64,000 nucleotides of DNA from Polynucleobacter sphagniphilus (GCF_001953355.1 NZ_MPIY01000001.1:124001-188000), one strand, 5' to 3'; counted from the first letter of the stretch, positions 9,990 through 18,781 are shown. The notes: generated from the sequence alone by a model not told the origin. Made by a program: numbers and translations.

Positions 9990-10451
9990 ATGATTCAAAT
10001 CAAACGCATCCCATCTTTAGCAGCCATTTTGTTGATCTCTGGTTTGTTATTTGCTTGCGCCTCATCGGGTGATTCGCCAACCGGTACCCCTGCAGAAATT
10101 CAAGAAGTGCAGGCTCAATTACTTGGGGATATGCCGCTTCCACAGGGCGCTCGTATTTCCGGTGGTGAATCCATCATCATTGGCGGTGGATCCTCATGGG
10201 TTGGGCGTGCCGTGATTAATGCCCTGCAAGGCGCAACTGATGTCTACGCATTCTTCCAATCTGAATACCCTAAAGCAGGTTGGACCACTGTGAGTGCCGT
10301 GAAAGCAAAAACCAGTATTTTGGTTTTTACCAAGGGTGATAGAACGGCAACGGTTGAGATTACTGAGGGCTCTCTTGGCGGCCCTAAATCGGTTATTACA
10401 ATTACCTCATCACCAAAAAATGCCAGCGTGACTGCGCCAGTTAAACGTTAA
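9990..10451 (+). CDS. Small lipoprotein of unknown function
   Basis: 153-aa protein with a type II signal peptide: basic start (MIQIKRI), hydrophobic stretch and lipobox LLFAC with the lipid-modified Cys at residue 23, followed by Ala-Ser-Ser, which predicts outer-membrane sorting. The mature part is small, Gly/Ser/Thr-rich with a predicted alternating beta-strand pattern (VYAFFQSEYPKAGWTTVSAV then TATVEITEG). I do not recognise a named family. It stands alone between the tRNA genes and the convergent lexA. Confidence 0.8.
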   Translation: MIQIKRIPSLAAILLISGLLFACASSGDSPTGTPAEIQEVQAQLLGDMPLPQGARISGGESIIIGGGSSWVGRAVINALQGATDVYAFFQSEYPKAGWTTVSAVKAKTSILVFTKGDRTATVEITEGSLGGPKSVITITSSPKNASVTAPVKR

Positions 10452-10469
10452 TCCTTTAGTAAGACTGGG

Positions 10470-10505
10470 AATAAAAAAGGACTCACTAGGAGACCTGTTT
10501 TATTT
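10470..10505 (-). terminator. Intrinsic terminator downstream of lexA
   Basis: Read on the minus strand, AGG-T-CTC pairs with GAG-T-CCT across a short CTAGT loop and is followed by TTTTTTATT. It lies 15 bases after the lexA stop. One T-T mismatch interrupts the stem. Confidence 0.6.
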
Positions 10506-10519
10506 GCAATAAACCTTGT

Positions 10520-11239
10520 TCAAAGACCTTCTGCTCTGATCAGCCCTACTGCTTGACCTTCAACGGCAAAGTTTGCTTGACGCGCATCTACTAGGATATT
10601 TTTGAAGTCGGGGTTCTCTGCTTGCAATTCAATTACGAGACCATTGGCGGTTTTCTTTTGATTCCAGCGCTTGACTGTGACTTCGTCATCCAGACGTGCC
10701 ACCACAATATCGCCATTACGAACCTCGGTAGTTTTTCTCACGGCCAAATAATCTCCATCCAGGATGCCGGCATCACGCATGCTCATACCCTTCACTTTTA
10801 ACAAGTAATCAGCACCCTTGCTAAATAAACTGGGATCAATCGGCACTTGTTTTTCAATATGCTCGACGGCCATGATGGGTGAGCCTGCCGCCACTCTACC
10901 AATGAGTGGAAGAGTGAGTTGTTGAAGTGCGCCAGACGGTAATGACATCTGGCGATATTGGTTCGGGTTGTGTGTTTGGTTAAACCGCTGGGCAATTCGA
11001 ATTCCACGTGAAGTCCCTGGCGTGAGTTCGATATACCCTTTTTTAGCTAGTGCACGAAGATGTTCTTCTGCAGCATTTGCTGATGCAAAGCCGAGTTGAG
11101 TTGCAATTTCTGCTCGAGTTGGTGGTAGTCCGCTATCCTCGATTGCCTTGCTAATTAAGTCCAAAATCTCCCGTTGACGTGGGGTGAGCTTGGGGAGGGC
11201 AGTCAGCTCCTCCAAGAAATCAACTGTATTTATGTCCAT
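10520..11239 (-). CDS. lexA: LexA repressor
   Basis: SOS regulon repressor and self-cleaving serine protease stimulated by RecA filaments. The 239-aa protein has an N-terminal winged helix ([26 protein letters not shown]), the autocleavage site Ala118-Gly119, nucleophile Ser153 (GMSMRDAGI) and general base Lys190 (TVKRW). It is about 20 residues longer at the N-terminus and linker than the 202-aa E. coli protein. The start is ATG at 11239, directly behind the SOS box, with no Shine-Dalgarno sequence; see the promoter entry. It is divergent from the asparaginase gene. Confidence 0.96.
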   Translation of the reverse strand: MDINTVDFLEELTALPKLTPRQREILDLISKAIEDSGLPPTRAEIATQLGFASANAAEEHLRALAKKGYIELTPGTSRGIRIAQRFNQTHNPNQYRQMSLPSGALQQLTLPLIGRVAAGSPIMAVEHIEKQVPIDPSLFSKGADYLLKVKGMSMRDAGILDGDYLAVRKTTEVRNGDIVVARLDDEVTVKRWNQKKTANGLVIELQAENPDFKNILVDARQANFAVEGQAVGLIRAEGL

Positions 11240-11240
11240 A

Positions 11241-11256
11241 CTGGGATTGTATACAG
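11241..11256 (-). promoter_or_regulatory. SOS box (LexA operator) of lexA
   Basis: On the minus strand the 16 bases read CTGTATACAATCCCAG, matching the CTG-N10-CAG LexA operator. It ends one base before the lexA start codon and covers the predicted -10 element, so it would autorepress lexA. Confidence 0.85.
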
Positions 11257-11274
11257 CACTTTTTGATAATTCAA
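11246..11274 (-). promoter_or_regulatory. lexA promoter, probably giving a leaderless mRNA
   Basis: Minus strand: -35 TTGAAT (11274-11269), exact 17-base spacer, -10 TACAAT (11251-11246). Six bases separate the -10 from the A of the lexA ATG, so the predicted transcription start coincides with the start codon. There is no room for a ribosome-binding site. This is inferred from sequence only. Confidence 0.7.
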
Positions 11275-11299
11275 GGGATTTTGAAGGAGATAATGGGGT

Positions 11300-12382
11300 A
11301 TGAGCTCAACTTCTATAAGCGGTAATGAAAATATCCCCCATATATTGGTGCTTGGTATGGGGGGAACCATTGCTGGCGTCGCTGCCAACCCTGAATCTAA
11401 GCCGATGGAGTATGCGGCTGGCCAACTCGAGATTGGCTCATTATTGACTCATATTCAGTCCGCCATTCCTCAAGGTGTGCATTTGGTTTCCAAGCAGCTT
11501 GCCAACATGAATAGTCGCAATCTCACCGAGTCTTTGTTGACCCTGTTGGGGACGAGCGTGAGGGGGGCCCTTGAAAATACAATGGTGAGAGGGGTAGTGA
11601 TTACTCACGGAACTGACACTATAGAAGAAACGGGGGTGTTTTTACAGCTGACTTGTGGCAAATTTGCCGAAAATTTAGGCAAGAGAGTCATCTTAACTGG
11701 TGCAATGCTGCCGGCAAATGCACCTGGAGCTGATGGACCATCAAACTTATTGGATGCAGTCCGTTGGGCCTGCCTCCCTATTGATAATTGCCCAGGCGGC
11801 ATTTATGCAGTGATGGATGGAAGGGTCTGCATGGCCATGGATCTAGCAAAGCGCCATGCAACTGCCTTAAATGCCCCCATTCAAAGTGCACCTAGTGGTT
11901 CGGTGGGCTTGGTCAATCCCTCATGGTTATCCGGTGCGAAGGCGGTGCAGGCAGCTTGGAATGAGGATTTACCTATACCCGAGGAGGGTGAATGGCCTTG
12001 GGTGGAGATTTTGACAAGTCATGCTGGCGCACGTGCCAAGACTATCGATCTGTGGCTAACAAGCAATGTTCGCGGTTTGGTGCTTGCCGGCTCAGGCATG
12101 GGCGGCTTTCATGATGAGTGGCTTGCCCCACTCAAACAGGCGATCACTCAGGGAATTGCTTTGGTTCGCACTACCAGAACTGGCGCTGGCAGGACTTTAC
12201 TGAACATTCCAGAAAAAGACCCGCCTGGTGGGTGCATGGCATCAGGCACTTTAACTGCCCCCAGGGCTCGAATTGCTCTCCAATTGGCATTAAATGCCGC
12301 AGATTTGGCTCAATCTGAAGGTAAACCACTGACTTGGCAGGATTTTTTTGCTAGAATAGCCAACTTGCCTGAAATCAGGTGA
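11300..12382 (+). CDS. L-asparaginase, probably cytoplasmic
   Basis: Hydrolyses L-asparagine to aspartate and ammonia. The 360-aa protein shows both active-site triads of the bacterial asparaginase family: GMGGTIAG near residue 20 (nucleophile Thr), HGTDTIEET near residue 103 (Thr-Asp pair) and the Lys in LAKRHAT. There is no signal peptide, so a cytoplasmic enzyme is expected, although the core resembles type II enzymes. GGAG and GGGGT precede the ATG. It is divergent from lexA with a 60-base gap; no sign of SOS control of this gene beyond that shared gap. Confidence 0.9.
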   Translation: MSSTSISGNENIPHILVLGMGGTIAGVAANPESKPMEYAAGQLEIGSLLTHIQSAIPQGVHLVSKQLANMNSRNLTESLLTLLGTSVRGALENTMVRGVVITHGTDTIEETGVFLQLTCGKFAENLGKRVILTGAMLPANAPGADGPSNLLDAVRWACLPIDNCPGGIYAVMDGRVCMAMDLAKRHATALNAPIQSAPSGSVGLVNPSWLSGAKAVQAAWNEDLPIPEEGEWPWVEILTSHAGARAKTIDLWLTSNVRGLVLAGSGMGGFHDEWLAPLKQAITQGIALVRTTRTGAGRTLLNIPEKDPPGGCMASGTLTAPRARIALQLALNAADLAQSEGKPLTWQDFFARIANLPEIR

Positions 12383-12433
12383 GTGTTTTAAAAGTCTTGT
12401 ATGTTGTACCTACAATTTGTTACTACCTTGTCA

Positions 12434-12483
12434 CACTGGCGCTAACTTTAACAACCATCGGAAGTTAGCAAGACGCCCAGGTG
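12434..12483 (+). ncRNA. Candidate S6:S18 autoregulatory leader of the rpsF operon
   Basis: A two-part stem lies just upstream of rpsF. Outer arms CACTGGCG (12434-12441) and CGCCCAGGTG (12474-12483) pair with two one-base bulges. The inner perfect arms CTAACTT and AAGTTAG (12442-12448, 12462-12468) enclose a 13-base loop containing CC and CGG. The position matches the rpsF mRNA leader that the S6:S18 complex binds in other bacteria; the exact consensus was not verified. Confidence 0.5.
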
Positions 12484-12506
12484 ACTTTATCCTTAAGGAG
12501 TGTTTG

Positions 12507-12881
12507 ATGCGTCATTATGAAATCGTCTTTATCGTCCATCCGGACCAAAGCGAGCAAGTGCCTGCGATGATTGATCGCTACAAAGCGACATTAGCAGCAG
12601 CTGGTGGAAAAGTTCACCGTATTGAAGATTGGGGCCGTCGTCAAATGGCTTACATGATCGACAAGCTTGCTAAAGCCCACTATGTTTGCATGAACATTGA
12701 GTGCGACCAGAAAACTCTGGAAGAGCTCGAGCATGCGTTCAAATTTAACGATGCTGTTTTGCGTCACCTCATCATCAAGACTAAGAAAGCGGAAACAGAG
12801 CCTTCCATCATGATGAAAGAAGTGCAACGTGAAGAAGCGCGCAAATCAGCTCAAGCCGACGCTCCTGTAGCGGCAGCCTAA
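12507..12881 (+). CDS. rpsF: 30S ribosomal protein bS6
   Basis: Small-subunit protein that pairs with S18 on the platform. The 124-aa sequence starts [17 protein letters not shown] and has the S6 core [19 protein letters not shown]; the C-terminal tail is acidic and Ala-rich. AAGGAG six bases upstream fixes the ATG at 12507. First gene of the rpsF-priB-rpsR-rplI operon, with dnaB following. Confidence 0.98.
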   Translation: MRHYEIVFIVHPDQSEQVPAMIDRYKATLAAAGGKVHRIEDWGRRQMAYMIDKLAKAHYVCMNIECDQKTLEELEHAFKFNDAVLRHLIIKTKKAETEPSIMMKEVQREEARKSAQADAPVAAA

Positions 12882-12940
12882 GTTAGAAATTTGAAGAGGA
12901 ATACACAGACTAGAGAACGTATCTGAGTGGCGGAACGGCG

Positions 12941-13234
12941 TTGAATCATTTCACCCTAACTGCATTCTTGGTAGCTAAAGACGCGATTCGATTTACACCA
13001 GCAGGAATACCGGTGATGCATTGCCAGCTAGAACATAGCGGCGTAGCAAACGAGGTAGGAGTGGCAAGGAAAATTCAGATGAGTGTTGAAGCCATAGCAA
13101 TTGGTCCGATACAAAAGGATCTTGAGCAAATGGACTTAGGAGCCGAGGCAGTGTTTGAAGGATTCATGGCACCCAAGACCCTGCGTAATCAAAGACTTGT
13201 TTTCCATATTACCCATATTCAATTGAAAAATTAA
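12941..13234 (+). CDS. priB: Primosomal replication protein N
   Basis: Single-stranded-DNA-binding OB-fold protein that stabilises PriA at stalled forks during replication restart. The 97-aa protein shows the pattern [16 protein letters not shown] followed by an SSB-like end [12 protein letters not shown]. The start is TTG at 12941; no ATG or GTG in frame fits, and Asn2 matches the family. Its place between rpsF and rpsR is diagnostic. The rare start may reduce its expression relative to the ribosomal genes around it. Confidence 0.93.
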   Translation: MNHFTLTAFLVAKDAIRFTPAGIPVMHCQLEHSGVANEVGVARKIQMSVEAIAIGPIQKDLEQMDLGAEAVFEGFMAPKTLRNQRLVFHITHIQLKN

Positions 13235-13247
13235 AGAGGAAATCATC

Positions 13248-13520
13248 ATGGCGTTTGGAAAGAAACCCGATTTCAAAAAGAAACCAGCTCAGAACCCATT
13301 GTTCAAGCGTAAGCGTTATTGCCGTTTCACTGTTGCTGGTGTTGAACAGATCGACTACAAAGATGTAGACACATTGAAGGACTTCATTGGCGAAAACGCC
13401 AAGATCACTCCTGCTCGTTTGACAGGCACAAAAGCAAAGTATCAGCGTCAGTTAGACACTGCTATCAAGCGTGCTCGTTTCTTGGCCTTGTTGCCATTCT
13501 CCGATCAACATAAGAAATAA
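13248..13520 (+). CDS. rpsR: 30S ribosomal protein bS18
   Basis: Platform protein of the small subunit and partner of S6. The 90-aa sequence contains the S18 core [18 protein letters not shown] and [18 protein letters not shown] clear AGAGGA precedes the ATG. Confidence 0.98.
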   Translation: MAFGKKPDFKKKPAQNPLFKRKRYCRFTVAGVEQIDYKDVDTLKDFIGENAKITPARLTGTKAKYQRQLDTAIKRARFLALLPFSDQHKK

Positions 13521-13533
13521 TTGGGAGCCCTCA

Positions 13534-13986
13534 ATGCAAATCATTCTCTTAGAAAAAGTAACAAATTTGGGCAACCTCGGCGATGTAGTTCGCGTGAAAG
13601 ATGGTTACGCTCGCAATTTCTTAATTCCACAACGCAAAGCGCGTCGTGCAACTGAAGCAGCAATTGCTGATTTTGCAGTGCGCCGTGCCGAGTTAGAAAA
13701 ATTGGCCGCTGAGAAGTTGGCTGCTGCGCAAGCGGTTGGCGAAAAGCTCAAGGACTTGGTTCTTGAAATCAGTCAAAAAGCGGGCGTTGACGGTCGTTTG
13801 TTTGGTTCTGTAACCAATCATGACATCGCTGATGCTTTGAAAGCAAAAGGTTATGCAATTGAAAAATCTTCTGTTCGTTTACCTACTGGCCCATTGAAGA
13901 TGGTTGGTGATCACCCTGTAGCAGTAGCTGTTCATACTGATGTAGTGACTGATATCACTGTCCGCGTAGCTGGCGAGCAAGCTTAA
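13534..13986 (+). CDS. rplI: 50S ribosomal protein bL9
   Basis: Large-subunit protein with two domains joined by a long helix. The 150-aa sequence starts [17 protein letters not shown] and has [18 protein letters not shown], the L9 signature, then the helix ([15 protein letters not shown]) and the C-terminal domain. GGGAG five to nine bases upstream of 13534 supports this start, 13 bases after rpsR. Confidence 0.98.
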   Translation: MQIILLEKVTNLGNLGDVVRVKDGYARNFLIPQRKARRATEAAIADFAVRRAELEKLAAEKLAAAQAVGEKLKDLVLEISQKAGVDGRLFGSVTNHDIADALKAKGYAIEKSSVRLPTGPLKMVGDHPVAVAVHTDVVTDITVRVAGEQA

Positions 13987-14010
13987 GTATTAAATCGGTA
14001 CACTAGCCTG

Positions 14011-15450
14011 ATGGCTGAATCCCGTTCACGTTCCGTTGCGTCGAATCCTGGCATGATGGGCTCTGGGGATCCAGTCGTGCAGGCTCTCAAAGTACCGCCG
14101 CATTCTGTAGAAGCCGAGCAATCTTTGCTCGGCGGTCTACTGATTGACAACACTGCCTGGGATCGCCTAGGTGGCATCCTCAACGAAAAAGATTTTTATC
14201 GCCCTGAACATGCTTTGATCTACAAGGTCATTGCTCGTTTGGTTGGCGACAATCATCCTGCTGACGTGATTACCGTGCATGAAGCGGTTAAATCAGAGCA
14301 GGGTGGTGATTTGGTGGGTATTGATTACCTCAATTCATTAGCGCAAAGCACCCCCAGTGCCGCCAACATTAAAGGCTATGCCGATATTGTTCGTGATCGC
14401 AGCATTCTGCGTCGCTTAATTGAAGTTTCAGACAATATTGTTAACTCCGCATTTGTGCCGGAGGGCCGTTCCGTCAGAACACTTTTGGATGAAGCAGAGT
14501 CCCGCATTTTGCAAATTGGTGAAGAGGGTAGTCGTAAAGCCGATTACCTTGAAATCGAGCCTTTATTGCGCACAGTGGTTGCCCGCATTGATGAGCTCTA
14601 TAACCGCCAAGGTGGCAGTGATATCACTGGAATTGCAACTGGATTTATTGATCTCGATAAACAAACTAGTGGTTTGCAAAAAGGCGACTTAGTGATTGTT
14701 GCCGGAAGACCCTCAATGGGCAAAACGGCGTTCGCACTCAATATTGCTGAGAACGTGGCATTGGCCGAAGGTTTGCCGGTCGTGGTCTTCTCAATGGAGA
14801 TGTCGGGCGAACAATTGGCGGCACGTTTATTGGGATCGGTAGGGCGTGTTGATCAAGGTCGCATGCGTACTGGTAAGTTGCAGGATGATGAGTGGCCACG
14901 TGTGACTGACGCGATTGCTCGCTTGAGTAATACCCAAATTTTGATTGATGAGACAGGTGCCTTATCTAGTCTAGAATTACGCGCTCGCGCACGTCGTATC
15001 GCTAGAAACTTTGGTGGCACATTAGGTTTGGTGGTGATTGACTACTTGCAACTGATGAGCGGCTCTGGCTCTGAAAACCGTGCAACTGAAATTTCTGAAA
15101 TCTCTCGCTCACTCAAGTCTCTTGCAAAAGAGTTGCAGTGCCCAGTAGTTGCCCTCTCGCAGTTAAATCGTGGCTTGGAGCAGCGCCCCAATAAACGCCC
15201 AATCATGTCTGACTTACGTGAGTCTGGCGCTATTGAGCAGGATGCTGACTTAATTATGTTCATCTATCGTGATGAGGTATATCACCCTGATACTACTACT
15301 GACAAAGGTGTGGCGGAGATCATCATTGGTAAGCAACGTAATGGTCCAATCGGAACTATTCGTCTAAGCTGGCAAGGCCCATATACCAAGTTCGACAATC
15401 TCGCTGCTGGATCAATTGCTTATTCATCGGGTGGATATGAGCCCTTCTAA
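14011..15450 (+). CDS. dnaB: Replicative DNA helicase DnaB
   Basis: Hexameric 5'-3' helicase at the replication fork. The 479-aa protein has the N-terminal DnaG-interacting domain (PPHSVEAEQSLLGGLLIDN) and the RecA-like C-terminal motor with Walker A GRPSMGKTAF (near residue 232), Walker B VVIDYLQLMS and SQLNRGLEQRPNKRP. No intein is present. It lies 24 bases after rplI and ends the operon at a strong terminator. Confidence 0.98.
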   Translation: MAESRSRSVASNPGMMGSGDPVVQALKVPPHSVEAEQSLLGGLLIDNTAWDRLGGILNEKDFYRPEHALIYKVIARLVGDNHPADVITVHEAVKSEQGGDLVGIDYLNSLAQSTPSAANIKGYADIVRDRSILRRLIEVSDNIVNSAFVPEGRSVRTLLDEAESRILQIGEEGSRKADYLEIEPLLRTVVARIDELYNRQGGSDITGIATGFIDLDKQTSGLQKGDLVIVAGRPSMGKTAFALNIAENVALAEGLPVVVFSMEMSGEQLAARLLGSVGRVDQGRMRTGKLQDDEWPRVTDAIARLSNTQILIDETGALSSLELRARARRIARNFGGTLGLVVIDYLQLMSGSGSENRATEISEISRSLKSLAKELQCPVVALSQLNRGLEQRPNKRPIMSDLRESGAIEQDADLIMFIYRDEVYHPDTTTDKGVAEIIIGKQRNGPIGTIRLSWQGPYTKFDNLAAGSIAYSSGGYEPF

Positions 15451-15462
15451 TTGGCTCATTTA

Positions 15463-15509
15463 GATGCCTAGTAAAAAAGCCTCGCACTGCGAGGCTTTTT
15501 GCATCTAGG
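15463..15509. terminator. Strong bidirectional terminator between dnaB and mscS
   Basis: Inner perfect 12-base arms AAAAAGCCTCGC and GCGAGGCTTTTT (15474-15485, 15489-15500) with loop ACT. Outer TAGATGC and GCATCTA arms extend the structure. It serves the convergent dnaB and mscS-like genes. Confidence 0.9.
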
Positions 15510-15515
15510 GTACAT

Positions 15516-16346
15516 CTATGCTTCTGGACTTTGCTTTACGATCATATGCTGAGATGCTACTGGCGCTGGGAAACCTGCCGCATTTAAAGATTCACTCATC
15601 ACTCGGTTAGTATCAAAATACACTTGCCAATAGTTTTCATTCTTACAGTAAGGCCGAACGGCTAATACAGGGCCTACTAAATTAAACTCAAGAATATTGA
15701 CCTCAACTGCTGGTTGATCTAATACGTTTTCTATTCCAGAAACTTTTTCACGGAGCAAGGCCATGGCTGTAATCGGATCTGCTGCGCTGGAAATTTGGTA
15801 TTTCATATCAACGCGACGATAGGGGGTGTTGGTGTAATTTTGAATGTTATCGCCTAATATTTTGGTGTTACCAATAATGGTGGCGATATTGTCAGAAGTG
15901 TAGAGGGTTGAAGAGAAGAGTCCAATCTCTTTGACGGTTCCGGTGATGCCGACCGCTGTAATGGTATCGCCGACCTTAAAAGGCCGTAGCACAATAATGA
16001 ATATCCCTGCAGCAAAATTAGATAGTAGGCCAGCCCAGGCAGCTCCTATCGCAACGCCGGCAGTAGCAATCAGGGCGGCAAAACTCGTCGTTTGAATACC
16101 AAAGTTTCCAAGGATGCCAATGACTAGCAGAATATTTAATGTGACTGAAACTACTGAGTGCGCATAGCGCAAAATCGTTGCATCGATATGCTGGCGCTGT
16201 AATCCAAGCTTGATTACGCGTAGGGTTATGCCAATTAACCAACGGCCAATAATCCATATCGCAATCGCTGCCAGAATCTTAAGGCCAACATCGGTAGCGG
16301 CATTAATTAATACATCTTGAATATGGCCTAAATCGATTTCTTTCAT
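15516..16346 (-). CDS. MscS-family small-conductance mechanosensitive channel
   Basis: Inner-membrane channel that releases osmolytes on hypo-osmotic shock. The 276-aa protein has three N-terminal transmembrane helices, the pore helix with the Gly/Ala pattern GVAIGAAWAGLLSNFAAGIFI near residue 105, then the beta domain (FKVGDTITAVGITGTVKEIGL) and the C-terminal cage domain. ATG at 16346 is chosen because GAGGAG lies four bases upstream. This is the short E. coli MscS-like architecture. Freshwater bacteria commonly carry several of these. Confidence 0.93.
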   Translation of the reverse strand: MKEIDLGHIQDVLINAATDVGLKILAAIAIWIIGRWLIGITLRVIKLGLQRQHIDATILRYAHSVVSVTLNILLVIGILGNFGIQTTSFAALIATAGVAIGAAWAGLLSNFAAGIFIIVLRPFKVGDTITAVGITGTVKEIGLFSSTLYTSDNIATIIGNTKILGDNIQNYTNTPYRRVDMKYQISSAADPITAMALLREKVSGIENVLDQPAVEVNILEFNLVGPVLAVRPYCKNENYWQVYFDTNRVMSESLNAAGFPAPVASQHMIVKQSPEA

Positions 16347-16367
16347 TGCGCTCCTCAATGGATTGAC

Positions 16368-16898
16368 TTAATTAGCAATTCGGCGAGCCTCAGTAAATTT
16401 AGCTGCCCAATAAGGGCTTGTAATATATTCAAGTCTTACTGTGCCACCTGTGCTGGGCGCATGGACAAATCGGCCTTGCCCAACATAAATTCCTGCATGG
16501 GAGTACTTCTCGCCTGTTGTATTGAAAAAGACTAGATCGCCAGGAGCGGGCGGCTGATTATCAACGCTCCTGCCCACAGCACTCATAGCTTGAATGGTGC
16601 GTGGTAGTTTAATGCCCGCGGCCTTGTTATAGACATACGCAATCAGCCCGCTGCAATCAAAGCCACCCCTGGGAGTATTGCCACCATAGCGATAGGGTAT
16701 GTCGACTAAGCCAACTGCGGCAATAGAGATGTCTTCCATGCCAACGCTGGTGTCCTGTTTAAATTGAGAGACTTTGCTCGTATTGGGTTTAGAGCTGAAG
16801 CTACTACAGCCTGACAATGCCGATAGGATGCAAATAAAAATACCGCACCCTAACAGAGTGCGGCATGAGGGGGGCGACTTAGAGTGCGTCAGCAGCAT
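16368..16898 (-). CDS. NlpC/P60 family lipoprotein peptidase
   Basis: Probable D,L-endopeptidase acting on peptidoglycan stem peptides from the periplasmic face. The 176-aa protein has a type II signal sequence with lipobox LSGC near residue 31. The NlpC/P60 domain then carries the catalytic Cys in GGFDCSGLI, the His in YSHAGIYVG and the third residue in FVHAPSTGG. The start ATG at 16898 overlaps the 3' end of the phoH-type gene by 20 bases; a GTG at 16925 is a longer alternative. Similar to the Spr/NlpC group. Probably translationally coupled to its upstream neighbour. Confidence 0.93.
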   Translation of the reverse strand: MLLTHSKSPPSCRTLLGCGIFICILSALSGCSSFSSKPNTSKVSQFKQDTSVGMEDISIAAVGLVDIPYRYGGNTPRGGFDCSGLIAYVYNKAAGIKLPRTIQAMSAVGRSVDNQPPAPGDLVFFNTTGEKYSHAGIYVGQGRFVHAPSTGGTVRLEYITSPYWAAKFTEARRIAN

Positions 16899-18546
16899 GA
16901 TCCGCAAGACGTGAGCGCTCCCCACGTGCCAAGGTCACATGTCCACCATGGCGCCAGCCTTTAAAGCGATCAACAACATAAGTTAAACCAGATGAACCTT
17001 CGGTCAAGTAAGGCGTGTCGATTTGGGCAATATTGCCCAAGCAAACAATTTTGGTTCCTGGACCCGCGCGAGTAACTAAGGTCTTCATTTGTTTAGGAGT
17101 TAAGTTTTGCGCTTCATCAATGATTACAAACTTGCTCACAAAGGTTCTGCCCCGCATGAAGTTCATGCTCTTGACTTTAATGCGCGAACGAATCAGTTCC
17201 TGAGTGGCAGCACGCCCCCATTCACCAGCATTATCTTCATTGCGGTGAAGGACCTCAAGGTTATCGTCAAAAGCGCCCATCCAAGGCTGCATTTTTTCTT
17301 CTTCGGTTCCGGGAAGGAAACCAATGTCCTCGCCCACTGGCACAGTTGCACGGGTAATAATGATCTCGTTATAACGCTTGCTATCTAATACTTGCTCAAG
17401 TCCGGCAGCTAAGGCTAGCAAGGTTTTACCAGTACCCGCTTGTCCCAATAAGGTTACAAAATCAACTTCTGGGTTCATGAGTAAATTCATGGCAAAGTTC
17501 TGCTCACGATTGCGAGCAGTCACACTCCATACATTATTTTTCTGGTGCGAAAAATCACGCAAAGTTTGTAGAAGTGCAGTTTTGCCATTGATTTCTTTTA
17601 CCTGAGCATAGAACGGAGTAGATCCATCTGGATTCTCTTGGTAAACAAACTGGTTGACCAGCATACTAGGGACCGCAGGACCAGTGACTCGATAGAACAT
17701 GGTTCCTGATCTTGAGTCAGCCCAGCTCTCCATCGCTTTGCCATGCTTGGGCCAGAAATCCGCTGCCAAGGCCATGACGCCTGCATACATTAAGTCACGA
17801 TCTTCGAGCACTTGATCATTGAAATAATCTTCTGCGGGAAGGCCAAGGGCGCGTGCCTTAATGCGCATATTGATATCTTTCGATACCAAGACCACCTCTT
17901 GACCTTTGCGGGTTTTTTGAAGTTCACTCACTACTGCCAAAATGAGGTTATCCCCCTTGCCTTCAGGAAGGCCTTCTGGAAGTGCTTGAGTGGTTAGTTT
18001 TGTTTGAAAAAATAAACGGCCAGATACATCCTGGTTGCCGAGTTTATTGAGTGGAATACCTTCGTCTAAAGTACCGCTAGTACCAGCAACCAATTGATCA
18101 AGCGAGCGACTCACTGTACGGGCATTGCGCGCTACTTCAGTCATGCCTTTCTTATGGTTATCCAACTCTTCAAGCGTGGTCATCGGCAAGAAAAGATCGT
18201 GCTCCGAAAAACGGAAGAGGGAGCTGGGATCGTGCATCAACACGTTAGTGTCCAAAACAAATAAGCTTGGAGGGCCTGTACGAATCATGCGTTTAGGCTT
18301 TTCCGGAGCGGACGAGGCTTTGATTTCTGTTTTATTTGGGCGTGAAGCGGGGCGGTCCGCTTTGATTCGATCTAAAGCTACTTCAGCTGCTGAGAGGTCT
18401 TCAGGCGCTTCTTCAGTCCAGGAGGCAGAATGACTCTCCATTACAACCGGTTTTGCTGGTGCGGGACGCTTTTTTAAATTGGGGGTGTCCTTCGAGCTCA
18501 ACTTCACTTGATCAGCAATTTGAGTTGGAATGGGGGGCAATGGCAT
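16879..18546 (-). CDS. PhoH family ATPase with N-terminal PIN domain (PhoH2-like)
   Basis: Fusion of a PIN ribonuclease-like domain and a PhoH helicase-like ATPase; members act as RNA-unwinding nucleases, but the physiological role is unclear. The 555-aa protein has a Pro/Ser-rich N-terminus (residues 1-85), the PIN domain starting at FVLDTNVLMHDP with later acidic residues (VLVSKDINMRIKA), and the PhoH domain with Walker A GQAGTGKTLLA (near residue 370) and Walker B VIIDEAQNLTPKQMKTL. ATG at 18546 is fixed by AGGAGAG five bases upstream. An intrinsic terminator sits immediately before this ribosome-binding site, suggesting attenuation. Confidence 0.93.
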   Translation of the reverse strand: MPLPPIPTQIADQVKLSSKDTPNLKKRPAPAKPVVMESHSASWTEEAPEDLSAAEVALDRIKADRPASRPNKTEIKASSAPEKPKRMIRTGPPSLFVLDTNVLMHDPSSLFRFSEHDLFLPMTTLEELDNHKKGMTEVARNARTVSRSLDQLVAGTSGTLDEGIPLNKLGNQDVSGRLFFQTKLTTQALPEGLPEGKGDNLILAVVSELQKTRKGQEVVLVSKDINMRIKARALGLPAEDYFNDQVLEDRDLMYAGVMALAADFWPKHGKAMESWADSRSGTMFYRVTGPAVPSMLVNQFVYQENPDGSTPFYAQVKEINGKTALLQTLRDFSHQKNNVWSVTARNREQNFAMNLLMNPEVDFVTLLGQAGTGKTLLALAAGLEQVLDSKRYNEIIITRATVPVGEDIGFLPGTEEEKMQPWMGAFDDNLEVLHRNEDNAGEWGRAATQELIRSRIKVKSMNFMRGRTFVSKFVIIDEAQNLTPKQMKTLVTRAGPGTKIVCLGNIAQIDTPYLTEGSSGLTYVVDRFKGWRHGGHVTLARGERSRLADHAADAL

Positions 18547-18562
18547 GCAGACTCTCCTAAAA

Positions 18563-18596
18563 GAAAAAACCGCCAAGCAAGTTGCGTTGACGGTTT
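18563..18596 (-). terminator. Intrinsic terminator directly upstream of the phoH-type RBS (attenuator candidate)
   Basis: On the minus strand, AACCGTCAA pairs with TTGGCGGTT (one G-U) across a ten-base loop and is followed by TTTTTTCTTTT. The AGGAGAG ribosome-binding site of the PIN-PhoH gene starts right after the T tract, with no room for another promoter. Any phoH transcript from upstream must therefore read through it. Confidence 0.75.
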
Positions 18597-18756
18597 GTTG
18601 CGCTACTAATTAAAAAACAATCTAAAAAATTCAGGGGGTTGCTCATCAAGCCTGTCCTTGTGTACTCAGGCTCCTGATTGAAACGGATGAACTGTATTTC
18701 CCGTCGTTTACGGTGCATGTAAACCACTTTACCCCAATTTTTAGAGTTTGCAAGCA
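18597..18756 (-). ncRNA. Candidate structured leader RNA or small RNA upstream of phoH
   Basis: Minus-strand stems: GTTTAC/GTAAAC (18724-18719 and 18711-18706); ATCA-GG-AGCCTG with CAGGCT-TGAT (18678-18645); and a possible closing stem joining CTAAAAATT-GGGGT (18744-18731) to ACCCC-CTG-AATTTTTTAG (18639-18622). A promoter-like TTGCAA-N16-TAAAGT lies within it, which would start a roughly 150-base transcript ending at the terminator. These two readings exclude each other in part. A 66-codon open frame here is probably not a gene because its end is encoded by the terminator. Confidence 0.45.
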
Positions 18757-18781
18757 CCCGCTTACAAAATAATTAAAAAAT

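Noticed and set aside
18557-18757. A 66-codon minus-strand open frame upstream of the phoH-type gene
   Set aside because: Its 3' end is encoded by the terminator hairpin and T tract, giving a Gly-Gly-Phe-Phe-Phe end, it has no RBS, and the region is better explained as structured leader RNA.
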